A stretch of 64,000 nt of DNA from Dermacentor variabilis (taxonomy: Eukaryota > Arthropoda > Arachnida > Ixodida > Ixodidae). Shown piece after piece: positions 47,237-57,407 of this stretch (the first letter of the stretch is position 1; each line of letters opens with the position of its first letter). The position numbers and the translations under genes are program-made. The stretch lies in contig NC_134572.1 of assembly GCF_050947875.1 (NCBI RefSeq), forward strand, positions 157,563,105-157,627,104, given 5' to 3'. The notes under the pieces are model-generated. The model was not told where the DNA came from. It saw nothing but the letters and a program-made list of their open reading frames with translations, and did no database searches.

Positions 47237-47779
47237 AAAGTCAGCTCATAAGTCAACAAATCATAACACGGAGGACAGTGTAGGCAAACTTATCCGTACA
47301 TATCATTTGTATTAATGAATCCCAAATAAATGAAAACGCAAGTTGATCCAAAAACAAATGGCAGCTGGAGGAATACCAACCCATATGTTGGAATTACAAG
47401 TGCGATGTTTTTACCAAATCAGCAACAACACTATCGTTTTTTCCCATCCATTTATTCGGCTATTTATGTGTGTCTGCTACAACTAATCCTGCTAGAACAC
47501 CACTCACGGCCCAAGGTAGTGTATGTAAAGCATTCGATGTACCGGCATCACGTAGTACGCGAATTTTCTGATAAAGGAAATATTTCAGTAAGCCCACATA
47601 TGTTACCTCAAGGCAGCAAAGCTGCCAGATTCGAGACCCTCGCTATGTGCCATACACACTCGTGCCAAAGACGCAGTCGTGTCACGGCCGCACAAGAAAA
47701 TTGGCCGCCCAAAATTCAAGCAGCTTAACGAGTCTATGCGGTAACGAACGAGGATAACGAAAACCTAGAGTCCCATTTA
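47237..47779. other. Unassigned spacer
   Basis: The plus-strand frame 47330-47728 (132 codons) has no recognisable motif and ends just before the RTE copy; I do not call it a gene. Confidence 0.45.
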
Positions 47780-48986
47780 CGCCGGCAGGCTACTCAACAA
47801 TAGACCATATTCACACTATCAATCAAGTGTTAGAGAAATGTGCAGAATATAACCAACCCTTATAAATAGCTTTCATTGATTACGAGAAAGCGTTTGATTC
47901 AGTCGAAACCTCAGCAGTCATGGAGGCATTACGGAATCAGGGTGTAGATGAGCCATATGTAAAAATACTGGAAGATATCTATAGCGGCTCCACAGCCACC
48001 GTAGTCCTCCACAAAGAAAGCAACAAAATCCCTATAAAGAAAGGCGTCAGACAGGGAGATACGATCCCTCCGATGCTATTCACAGCATGTTTACAGGAGG
48101 TATTCAGAGGCCTGGAGTGGGAAGAATTGGGGATAAAAGTTGATGGAGAATACCTTAGCAACTTGCGATTCGCTGATGATATTGCCTTGCTTAGTAACTC
48201 AGGAGACCAATTGCAATGCATGCTCACTGACCTGGAGAGCAAAGCAGAAGGGTGGGTCTGAAAACTAATCTGCAGAAAACTAAAGTATTGTTTAACAGTC
48301 TCGGAAGAGAACAGCAGTTTACGATAGGTTAGCGAAGCACTGGAAGTGGTAAAGGAATACATCTACTTAGGGCAGGTAGTGACCACGGATCCGGATCGTG
48401 AGACTGAAATAACCAGAAGAATAAGAATGGGCTGGGGTGCGTTTGGCAGGCATTCTCAAATCATGAACAGCAGGTTGCCACTATCCCTCAAAAGGAAAGT
48501 GTATAACAGCTGTGTGTTACCAGTACTCACATATGGGGCAGAAACCTGGACCCTTACGAAAAGGGTTCTGCTGAAATTGAGTACGACGCAACGAGCTATG
48601 GAAAGAAGAATGATGGGTGTAACGTTAAGGGATAAGAAAAGAGCAGATTGGGTGAGGCAACAAACGCGGGTAAACGACATCTTAGTTGAAATCGAGAAAA
48701 AGAAATGGGCATGGGCCGGACATGTAATGAGGAGGGAAGATAACCGATGGTCACTAAGGGTTACGGACTGGATTCCAAGGGAAGGGAAGCGTAGCAGGGG
48801 GCGGCAGAAACTTAGGTGGGCGGATGATATTAAGACGTTTGCAGGGACAACATGGCCACAATTAGTACATGACCGGGGTAGTTGGAGAAGTATGGGAGAG
48901 GCCTTTGCCCTGCAGTGGGCGTAACTAGGATGATGATGATGATGATGATGATGACGACGACGATGATGATGATGATGATGATGATT
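47780..48986 (+). mobile_element. RTE-clade LINE, best-preserved copy
   Basis: The best-preserved RTE copy here. RT block 47780-48261: AGYSTIDHIHTINQVLEKC, IAFIDYEKAFDSVE (motif A Asp kept), KIPIKKGVRQGDTIPPMLFTACLQE, LSNLRFADDIALLSN (FADD kept). There is one stop (TAA, about 47863) and a frameshift near 48255-48345. Block 48346-48924 is open through KEYIYLGQVVTTD, VYNSCVLPVLTYGAETWTLTK, ERRMMGVTLRDKKRADWVR, KKKWAWAGHVMRREDNRWSLRVTDW and GEAFALQWA, then TAA. The (GAT)n tail is at 48928-48986. The 5' part (endonuclease) is missing. High similarity to 10921-11898 suggests a recently active subfamily. Confidence 0.9.
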
Positions 48987-48994
48987 ATGATCAG

Positions 48995-49285
48995 TGCTGC
49001 CTGTGGTTAGTTGACCTAGGTAGATGTACTCCATCACAGACCCCAGTGGCTGACTTGCGGTCTTGAACTCTTGTTCTCACACCCGGTCATTTAGCATTAT
49101 TTTGGTTTTCTGCATAATAATCTTCAGCCCCACGTTTGCACTCTCCCTGGTAAAGTCATCAATCATTTGTTGTAACTCGTGCGCAGAGTGGGGGAATAAA
49201 ACAGTGTCATCGGCTAACGGAATGTTGCTGAAGTATTTGACGTCGATCCTCACTCCGAAACCTTCCCATCTTGTAAGTGTTAAAG
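48995..49285 (-). mobile_element. RTE-clade LINE fragment, opposed to the preceding copy
   Basis: The minus strand gives WEGFGVRIDVKYFSNIPLADDTVLFPHSAHELQQMIDDFTRESANVGLKIIMQKTKIML, then VMEYIYLG at about 49020-49037. These are RTE motif C (FADD-like, here LADD) and the downstream YIYLGQ block. No 3' end of its own; it meets the (GAT)n tail of the plus-strand copy tail to tail. Confidence 0.75.
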
Positions 49286-49405
49286 CATAATAAAAAGGAT
49301 GCGGAGGTGAATAAACATTGCTAGTATAGTGATGAATAGAGGGAAATGGTATTGGTGAGGCGCGCTTTTCCAGCTGCAGTATAGGTGTTAGGTAACCTTT
49401 TTATG

Positions 49406-49427
49406 CTAGGTTAGGTTAGGTTAGGTT
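49406..49427 (+). repeat. Short interstitial (TTAGG)n
   Basis: Four consecutive TTAGG-phase units (TAGGTTAGGTTAGGTTAGG). TTAGG is the common arthropod telomere repeat. Four units can occur by chance or by repair; this is no proof of a telomeric origin. Confidence 0.7.
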
Positions 49428-49446
49428 GCTACGAAGCAAAGCTCGA

Positions 49447-49449
<3 letters not shown>

Positions 49450-49482
<33 letters not shown>
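49450..49482. repeat. (GA)n microsatellite
   Basis: About 16 GA units directly at the 3' boundary of the minus-strand LINE that follows ((TC)n on that strand), so possibly its tail. Confidence 0.9.
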
Positions 49483-50200
49483 CTCAAATTTTATTTGTGC
49501 CAGCAATCACGAGGGAGGACGCTGCCTTCCTCCGTCTTGCGGACGGCCGAGATACCCTGGGTCTCTCAGATAGGATACATGTTTGCTTGCAGGAGGCGCC
49601 AGGCTACCTTCTGTTTTCTGGTCAACTCTGGATGAACTCGTGGGTACTGGGCCCTCCCAAACCGATGGTAATCGCTGATATCTCAGTACCTTATCATGCG
49701 GTCTCCTTTCTTTCCCGGCTTGGTTGGCTCGCTTGAACGGAGAATAAGTCCTCGAGCCATATTGTAAACGGATTCGTTGCCGGGGGCAGAGGAGGTCGCA
49801 CGCACTTGAATAATTTGGATCGTCGCGCGATGTTGGTCACTGTTAAAATTTAGAATTTTGAGCGCCTCTGTCTACATGAGTCCTTTTGTGAACATATGAA
49901 CTGCGATCTTAGAGCTGCTTATAATAACTCTATCTTTGGTGAAGGCCACCACTAACATTATTGCTCATTTCTCCGACAGTTTGGGTTCGTCTGTTCTCAT
50001 GTGTCTGCTCGCTAGGCGCTCGCCGTCCGCGTCTACCGCTACGACGGCCTTCCCTTTGCGTTCTCTACATTCCGCGGTGTCTACGTAGGCTAAACCGTCT
50101 ACATCTATGGCATTTGCACTGAGCGTGGCGCGCCCTTGCCTCTCGTCGCATTTTATGGTGCTCCCGGTGCATCTTCTTTGTCAGTGGAAGAATTTTAATG
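49483..50200 (-). mobile_element. I-clade LINE C-terminal fragment with RNase H
   Basis: The minus strand reads LAYVDTAEC (first RNase H Asp), AVVAVDADGERLAS, AIMLVVAFTKDRVIISSSKIAV (family: D-S-K-A; here SSSK, Asp lost), IQIIQVRATSSAPGNESVYNMARGL (family: W.PAH....GNE.AH..ARG), then YPRVHPELTRKQKVAWRLLQANMYPI. It ends with a short 3' UTR and (TC)n. The catalytic Glu segment is decayed. The order and wording fit the RNase H domain of a Nimb/Ingi-like I-clade element. Beyond 50200, decayed sequence may continue to about 50380 without clear motifs. Confidence 0.7.
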
Positions 50201-51639
50201 TTCATCCTCGTCTCTAATGGAAGGCGGAGTTTCGTGCCTTGTCAAGTCATGTTTCCGCAAAACGCGTCGGCCCGTGGGACTCCATTCGAGTCTTTCATAT
50301 TGGATCCTGCCTTCCGAATGCAAAGGGGGCCTTTCACCGTTGTCAAAAAACCTAATGACTGTGAGTAAAAGGCAATTCCTGAATTTACTTTCAATGAGAC
50401 TTATTCTTGTACTTTATTAGGACACGCGCATACAATGAAATTATGTAAGCATAGGTGCACATTATAACCGGTGCCAAGCCGGAAGGATGCAAGGTACAAT
50501 TGGGTACATTTGTGACAAATGATAAAATGATTTCTTGAGGGAGTGCCTGTTGAGGTTTGTATATGACCAAAGTTACCTTGGTGTTTGTGCGAACATGTCC
50601 TAATATATTTCGCATGGCCGGACTTTTCTTAGGCGAACAGTATACTAAAATCACATTGGATATTTTGTAATATAAACAAACATTTGAACCTCGACAGGCC
50701 TCCGAAATGGGAAATGAGTGTGCCAGAAATCGCTCATTCAACTCTATAGCAGACCGCGGCAATTTATCATGATTCCGCGGCAGAAAGAAAATCCAGAAAA
50801 ACACCAACAACAACGACGCACGGAGCGGTACACAGGAAGGTGGCGCTTCCTTCGATCTTCCTGGCGGTTGCTATTCAATTTAGGCTTCCCGTAATAAAGC
50901 TACAGAGCCTTGCACACTTTTCTATAAAATTCAAAATACCAAGAAATCTTTCCTTGCGTTTCCTCTGTGGCAAGCGCTCGTCATCGCTCTGTCCGCGTTC
51001 CTCAGGGGCTGCCAGAACACCATGCATACGTTGCACCGTAAAATCGTGCGCTTAGCTTGATCAACCTTCTCTCATCCAGTCTCACTAGAACATTAGGAAA
51101 ATTTGCCATATGTGTAGCAGTAAAACAAAACCTATCTTTGGTGCGTAAAAAGTGATGCTCATATTACGAAACATTGTGCAGGACGAAGTTCTACAGCAGC
51201 AAACAGAACTATGTCCTTTCTCGACATACTGCAGTAGCTAAGTTGGGGCACCATGAACATGAACATGCTGATATTGCTTTCTGCACCTCTTAGGTACAAC
51301 ATTACGTCAGGAACACCGAAATATATAGCGCCAAGAAAACATCGCAGCCACGGGGAACGACAGAGCGCACACTGCAGCTCGAGCTACGGCTCACCAAGCT
51401 AGCATCTCCAGTACATGCATCAACCTCCCCTCCCAGGCGCTCCAGAAACATGCACACAGAGACTTGAGACAAGTCGGCCTTGTCGCTTAGTATGTGTCTC
51501 AGAGGAGAAGCGTTAATGATGGTAGGAAGCATGCGTACTTAAGGCTCTTCGGATTTCACGAAACGGAAGCAGACATAGCTACAGCGGTTCCGTTGCACAG
51601 AAGGGCAATGCTGCTTTAAGCTCCTGGATGCCCGGACCG
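50201..51639. other. Unassigned region
   Basis: No motif recognised. The minus-strand frame 50391-50813 (140 codons) has no identifiable domain. The 5' end of the Gypsy-like element may lie within 51300-51640, but no LTR is evident. Confidence 0.45.
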
Positions 51640-52975
51640 AAAATGCTGAGACAGGACGACAGTTCCCAGGGCGCCTCTGGGGATGTTTCGACCATTGGCA
51701 AGTGCTAGCGAAGATGTCGAAGTCTTCTGAAGCATTACAAGACAAGATTGTGTCCGAAGAGTTTATAACACGTTGCGACGCGAACTTGACTATTTTCCTG
51801 AAGGAAAGAGGATGTCGTTGTCTGGACACGCTAGAAACGACGGCACATTAGTAATTCGAAGCCCAGCAATCACGAATCTCGCTAAGCAGAAAGAAGAAAA
51901 AGGGAAGCCTATGCTCATTGGTTGAGTGGGCACTACAAACAAAAGCAAAGGAAAGAGTATTTGCGTTTTGTCGAACAAGCCGGACGCAGTGCTTCGGACT
52001 GCTAGATGAAATCCTGAATATCGAAGTCACCACTGTGCGGGACGTGCAAGAAGACAGGACATCGATCCGTTAGTTGTGTCTCTGACTCTGGAAAACGACG
52101 GGAGTTCGTGGACGGGAAACGCACCGGCCAGTCGCCAACGGCGGCATACGACATCTGCCCTCACGCGAGCCACCTATTGTTCGTAGTCGACCTCATCACC
52201 GGCACCCACCTTCTTGTCGACAGCGGAGCCTAGCTGCCTATCCTACCCGCCCCGGCCGGAGATAGCCAATGCGGTAAGCCCATGCCCACGCTTCACGCTG
52301 TGAAGAACACTGTCTTAGCTCTCGAAATCGCACTCCTATGCTTGTGCAGATGGTTGTTTGTGATGTCTTATGGTCAGATTTGCCATACTGGCAGCAGAAT
52401 TCTTCAGCCTTTTCAAATGAAGATGGGCGTGTTCGCGACTAACGCGTAACGGATAATGACTCATGCCTTGATGTCCTTTGCTTGCAGTTCAACCTCACCT
52501 TACTGGCATCCGCATGTCTCAACGTACGACAATATACTTACTGAATACCTGCAACTTACGAAGCTCGGAAAGGATGGGTTGCCCGTAAAGCTCAAGGTCA
52601 TCCATGATATCCTTACCAGCGGTCCACATGTCACTTCGCGGTCACGGAGGCTCCCTGGACGGAGGTTGGAATTGACGCTTCTTGAGTTCGAACACTATAT
52701 CCTGCTCGGCGTTATTCGTCCTTCCTCCAGCAATTAGTCTTAACCTCTCCATCCAGTTACAAAGCAGGAAAGTGATGCCAGGCGGTGCATTGGTTATTAC
52801 CGATCTCTGAAACTCATCGCTAGTCCGCATCAATATTCCCTTCCCCACATTTATGACTTCGCCGCCCTTCTCGCAGGAACAAAAATATACAGCAAGAACC
52901 ATTTGATCAGCGCGTAGCACCGATTCCTGCCGAAACCAGCGACATTCCGAAGACAGCTATCACTACTCCATTTAT
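51640..52975 (+). pseudogene. Gypsy-like gag, protease and RT start (broken)
   Basis: The Gag C-terminal part reads SEALQDKIVSEEFITRCDANLTIFLKERG (about 51717-51800; family pattern: L...I..E.F...C...L..FLKER). A zinc knuckle CGTCKKTGHRSVSC (C-x2-C-x4-H-x4-C) sits at 52036-52077. The protease reads LLFVVDLITGTHLLVDSGA-stop-LPIL (active-site DSGA, about 52175-52255). The RT start reads ILTSGPHVTSRSRRLPGRRLELTLLEFEHYILLGVIRPSSSN (52600-52735), then in other frames a decayed GDYR (GYYRSLK), PHIYDFAALLAGTKIYSKNHLISA and IPKTAITTPF at about 52950-52975. There the LINE begins. Confidence 0.75.
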
Positions 52976-53054
52976 TCTTATTTATTTATTTACAATACTG
53001 CAGGCCCAAATGAGGGCCCAAGCAGGAGGGGAAGAATACACAAATATTTACGTA

Positions 53055-53057
<3 letters not shown>

Positions 53058-53118
<61 letters not shown>
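53058..53118. repeat. (AT)n microsatellite in the LINE 3' UTR
   Basis: About 30 AT units within the 3' UTR of the minus-strand LINE. Confidence 0.95.
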
Positions 53119-53122
<4 letters not shown>

Positions 53123-53460
53123 CATGAAAAGAAAACACAAAAGCAATGCAACACATGGAAATATCATAAGAAAACAAAAAAAATGAAAGCGACGGCTAAT
53201 TAGATTAAGAGAAGGTACACAGAAGAAAGGCAACTTGACATACGTTAGAACAGTATGACACGCATATATGAGCACTTGCAACCACTATCGAGAGAGGGGG
53301 AAAAAAGAAGTACCAGAAGTTGAATGAGCGCTCATGGCAAAATCCACAATATAATAGATTAAGGATGATGTGGAAAGTATTATACAATATGCACGTGTAA
53401 AAAAAGAAGGAGAAAACAGTACCAAGGCTCGCCGATATGGCAATATCCCCAGTATCAAAG

Positions 53461-56160
53461 TCACAAGCGGTCAATAGAATCGGTGTTTATCAATTCTGAT
53501 AATGGCAGGCTGTTAAAATCTGTTACAGTGCGAGGGAAGAAGGAAAATTTTAAAAAGTTAGTTCTGGTGTTATAAAGCGTTAAAGAATGAGCGTGACGAT
53601 GCCGTGTTCGGCGCGCTGTCTGTGGCTTAACATAAGCCTGTGGCTGGATGGACAAACATTTATTTTTAAGCAAGAAAAGAAATTTCAGTCATTGTATTTT
53701 CCTGCGTAGTTGTAGCGTTTGGATATTATGGTGATTCATTAGGCTAGTAGGAGAGTCACTCAGTCTATATTTAGAAAAAATAACCCTGACAACTTTACAT
53801 TGGACCATCTCTAAAGTGTTAATGTTAATTTTCTTATAGGGATCCAACACAATGCATGCATATTCCAGTTTCGGTGAAATGAGTGAAGTGGAAGCCAGTA
53901 ATCTATTACTAGAGGGAGCGTGCTTTAGTTTTTGCCTGAGAAGACAAAGCTTCCTGAAAGACGAGAGACATACGTTAGAAATGTCGCTATTCCAGCTGAA
54001 GTCACTGTTTATTGTGATTCGCAGATATTTATATTGGCTGACCTTGGTCAGAGGTTCAGAGCCGAGGTTATAGACAAACGACTTTTTTTTGTTACGGACA
54101 TATAAACAGTTCTTTCTCTGTTCAATTCCATACCCACCGACTGCACCAAGAAAGAATGTTTTGAAGGTCAGAGTTAAGAATTAATTGATCTTCGTGGCAA
54201 GTAACCTCGTTAAGCAACTCACAATCGTCAGCAGAAAGTCTAACTTGAACAGGATGAGAAATTTCTTTAGTGATGTCGTTTACGTAGATTAGAAATATTG
54301 AAGGTCCTAGCACGCTACCTTGAGGTACTCCAGAGGTTCCTAAAAGTTCGTTATAAGAGTAATTATCAATTGAAACCAACTGCTTGCCATTAGACAGGTA
54401 AGCTGCCACCCAGTTATGATATAGGCTGGAAGATCTATTGACTGTAGTTTTTCTATAAGTTTAATGTGAGGTATAAGGTCAAACGCTTACTTAAAGTCTA
54501 AAGATATTACGTCGATTTGGCTTGACTTGTCAAGAACACTTGCAAAGTTGCGAATAATTGTGGTTAATTGTGCCACATTAGAGAAACCGTTCCGGAAACC
54601 ATGCTGATGAGGAGACAGTACGTTGTTGTGACTTAGGAATTTGGTTATTTCATTAGCTATAATATGTTCGATTAACTTGCAACATGATGAAACTAATGAT
54701 ATAAGACGATAACTAGTTACTAGGGTTCTGTCACCTCTTTTCGGTATGGGAACGACACGTGCTGTTAGCCATTCTGTAGGAAGATTAGCCGAAGATAACG
54801 AGGAACAGAAATTAACAAGAAAAGGGGCTATCGCTTCATCATATCTGCGCAGAAAAGCGGTCGGTATGTTGTCTGGTCCTGGAGATGATTTAGCTTTGAG
54901 GTTAAGCAGCACCCGGTCGCGAAACACTACACCCGGTTGCGAAACAATATCAGAGGTCGAGTTGCATGACATGCGGTTAACGTTTATACCACCATCAAAA
55001 TGCGAAAAAACATTCGGAAAATAAGTATTGAAATGCTCCACGATGAGTTGTTTTACGACAACGACATGGTCCGCGAGAACAATTTGGTTAATTGGCATGG
55101 TTTTTGCGCTTAGAAAAGCCAAAGAATTTTGGGGTGCCGTTTGAATGAAATTTCGCAATGTATGGGGAAAGTACCAGCGCTTAGCTAGCCGTACTTCTTG
55201 GTTTAGCTTATTTTCGATTTCGTGAATTGAAACACGTGAGGCACATCGTCGTCTTAAGCGCTTAACTTTTCTTTTAAGGTGCAAGGTCTTTCTCGTTATC
55301 CCGGGAGTAGTCTTTGAATTTTTTTAGTTCTATTTAGAATAAAGTTCGTAAGGGAGTGAGTAATATTTCTTTTTAATTTATCCCAAAGCACAGTAGTATT
55401 GTTACTGTGCAAGTTATCAAGGCATTTCTCATGATAATCCAAGACACTTTCGTCTCTGGCGCGAGAAAAATCTTTAACAGTGGTGTTTTAGATTTTTTGG
55501 TATTAAGCAATTCCAAAGAACAAGAAATATATACCAGACTATGATCAGAAATTCCAGGCTCAACCGAAGCAAAAAAAAAAGTTCTCTGATGAACAACTTG
55601 CAAAAACGAGGTCAAGTGTGGCTGCTGACGTACCATAGGTGCGCGTTGGCTGTCTCCCAACCTGGTGTAGATTGTGAGACAGAATGATGCAATGCAAGTA
55701 ACCTAAGTGTGAATTAATCCCGGTGCAGAGAAACCCGTTCTCCCATTCAATATCTGGTAGGTTAAAGTCGCCTATAAGTAGCACTTTATCGTTTGTGAAC
55801 GAAACCATGTGTGGAAAAAGATCACGAAAGAATTCTGGGTGCGAGTAGGTGTTCGATAAACTGCAAATAGCAAAAATGATATATCCCAGCAAGTAAACTA
55901 CATTGTAACAGATTCTAAGTTATGGCCTGGCATAACAGAGAAGCGGATATAGTTTCTTTTATGAAAACTGCTACCCTGCACCCTCTAGTACACCTATCAA
56001 GGCGATATGCTTGATAAGATGAAGGAAACACAACAGCATCTTCAATATTGTCATGCAGCCATGTTTCTCTTATCACAACTACATGGGGATTGTAACCCAT
56101 GATAGTTGCCTCAAGGCTTCCCGATTTATTAACGACACTGCGGGAGTTGACGTTTAAAAT
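53461..56160 (-). pseudogene. LINE ORF2: endonuclease and reverse transcriptase (broken)
   Basis: The endonuclease begins LRILNVNSRSVVNKSGSLEATIMGYNPHVVVIRETWLHD (N and ET motifs), then YRLDRCTRGCRVAVFIKE, VLLIGDFNLPDIEWENG (GDFN), ATLDLVFAS and ISDHSLVYISC (SDH). After frame breaks the RT (54487-55284) reads LKAKSSPGPDNIPTAFLRRY, LTARVVPIPKRGDRTLVTSYRLISLVSSCCKLIEHII, HGFRNGFSNVAQLT and VISLDFK followed by a TAA in motif A (Asp kept). Block 54122-54409 has GTSGVPQGSVLGPSIFLIYVNDI and LSADDCEL, where motif C usually reads FADD. The C-terminal block 53461-53673 has FFPRTVTDFNSLPLSELINTDS, the standard ending. Inactive, but all catalytic blocks are traceable. Confidence 0.85.
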
Positions 56161-56202
56161 TCTCAGTTCTTTAGCACCAGGCGAGGTATCAGCGGAGGCA
56201 AG

Positions 56203-57009
56203 TCAATCATTTTTCGAAATACTTATGTGGCCGTCAATTTTGATCCTCAAGTTCTTACTGTCATCCCACTTGAAAATCTCATTGTTAATACGCATCTTAT
56301 CATTATTTAGCGAACTTTCTAGCCTTGCTCTCTTTCACTTTTGGCACTGTCCCACAAGAGTTTACGTTTCCTTAGTGTGCTGCGCGAGTAATCGTTTTGA
56401 GTCGATATTCGACTACCCTTTAGTTTGTACGCACTTTTTAAGACAAGCTGTTTTTCGGTAATATCCTGGAAAAAAATGATGACTGGTCTCTTGTTATCTT
56501 TGTTACCAAGACGATGAATTCGGCCGACAGATTTGCAAGAAACTGCAAGCTTTGCAGTAAAGACCTCGTCAAGAACTTTATTTTAATGAATAGGTTCAGT
56601 TTCGCCGGCATCCTCCGGCATGCCAAAGACAACGAGATTGGATCGCCTGCTCCTATCCTCCAGATCAGTTAACTTCGCCCACAGTGGCCTGCCTGTACGT
56701 TCACGGTCATCTACACGTGAAGCCCGTTTTTTCTGATTCAACGAATCTGGCTCCCCAATTAGCAATAACGTTTTCCACCTTATTCTGTTGTTCCCTGAGC
56801 GCCGTCACGTCAGCTACCAACTTGTTCTGATCAGACAGCAACTTTTTCAGCATGGATTCGATACAGGCCCCACTATCGTCACTGGGGCCGGGATTTAACT
56901 CAATGTCACCGCGCATCAGCAGCAAGCATACGCAGTACACATCATGGACAATAAAAGCACACCGCAGGGGACACGGCAAGACCAAATGACCACGACAATC
57001 ACTTCTCAT
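56203..57009 (-). pseudogene. LINE ORF1 with N-terminal 2A-like peptide
   Basis: The first true ATG of the frame is at 57009 (MRSDCRGHLV...). Residues 1-33 end in a hydrophobic stretch (CAFIVHDVYCVCLLLM) followed by GDIELNPGP at residues 34-42, the canonical D-x-E-x-N-P-G-P 2A signature. A coiled-coil-like segment follows (ESMLKKLLSDQNKLVADVTALREQQNKVENV). After a frame break, LTDLEDRSRRSNLVVFGMPED (the typical start of the LINE ORF1 RRM-like domain) and, further on, IHRLGNKDNKRPVIIFFQD and KWDDSKNLRIKID. It ends at TGA 56203-56205; the following codons run in the same frame into the endonuclease. Expected role: RNA-binding and chaperone protein, with the 2A separating a short leader from the body during translation. 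Confidence 0.8.
56884..56910 (-). promoter_or_regulatory. 2A-like ribosome-skipping motif GDIELNPGP
   Basis: An exact match to D(V/I)ExNPGP is read on the minus strand in the ORF1 frame. 2A peptides make the ribosome skip the Gly-Pro bond, and they have been documented in APE-type non-LTR retrotransposons as well as in RNA viruses. Predicted break between residues 41 and 42 of the frame from ATG 57009. Whether it worked in this element is inference. Confidence 0.8.
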
Positions 57010-57407
57010 CGTGCTATAGCAGTTACTAACCTGCAAGAGGTAGCAGAACGGTTTAAACTACATCCTTGTCGATGGTCCGCCCTGCCCACTGAAAGTGTAG
57101 GCCTGTAGCTGTTCCTTTATAAAGTGATTCGTCGACGCCACGTGAAGAATAGGTGGGGCCTCAAGTGACACATCCCAAAACAGCGAAGGGTTGGCGTCCT
57201 GCAAGCAGTGACGTGGCATCGGTGTTTTAGTTGTGGTCCAGGTGCACGTGGCGAAGTTTGGTAGATGGGGATGGTCGATTTCATTTCTTGAAGATTGGTC
57301 AGGCTGCGGCAGTTGTGTCATCGTTGGTCCGGCCAGGCCAAGAGCAAGCACCTGCACGAGGTAGCAGAACGGTTTAAGCCGCATGCTTGTCGATGGTCCG
57401 CCGTGCC

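Larger units (their letters stand above)
52976..57407 (-). mobile_element. Full-span CR1/L2-like LINE with 2A motif, nested in Gypsy
   Basis: Minus-strand LINE whose 5' end is near 57407 and whose 3' end, with a (TAAA)n tail, is at 52976-52990. Order on the minus strand: two copies of a ~55-bp 5' segment 321 bp apart (57349-57404 and 57028-57082), ORF1 with a 2A-like motif, coiled coil and RRM-like region (57009 to about 56203), ORF2 with endonuclease (about 56160-55560), RT (about 55290-54120) and C-terminal tail (about 53460-53680), and a 3' UTR containing an (AT)n microsatellite. All domains of an autonomous element are represented, but each has breaks. The Gypsy RT is readable on both sides, so this LINE is the younger insertion. 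Confidence 0.85.

Noticed and set aside
46961..47259. Long Met-Tyr-Val-Cys repeat proteins on both strands
   Set aside because: Artefacts of (CATA)n and (CGTA)n.
47330..47728. 132-codon plus-strand frame
   Set aside because: No motif and mixed composition; lies in spacer before the RTE copy.
48456..49037. 193-codon minus-strand frame with a His-rich start
   Set aside because: Its body is the antisense shadow of RTE ORF2 and the His run comes from the (GAT)n tail; only the first residues (EYIYLGQ) belong to the opposed RTE fragment.
50391..50813. 140-codon minus-strand frame
   Set aside because: No recognisable domain, no repeat partner in the window and no splice context.
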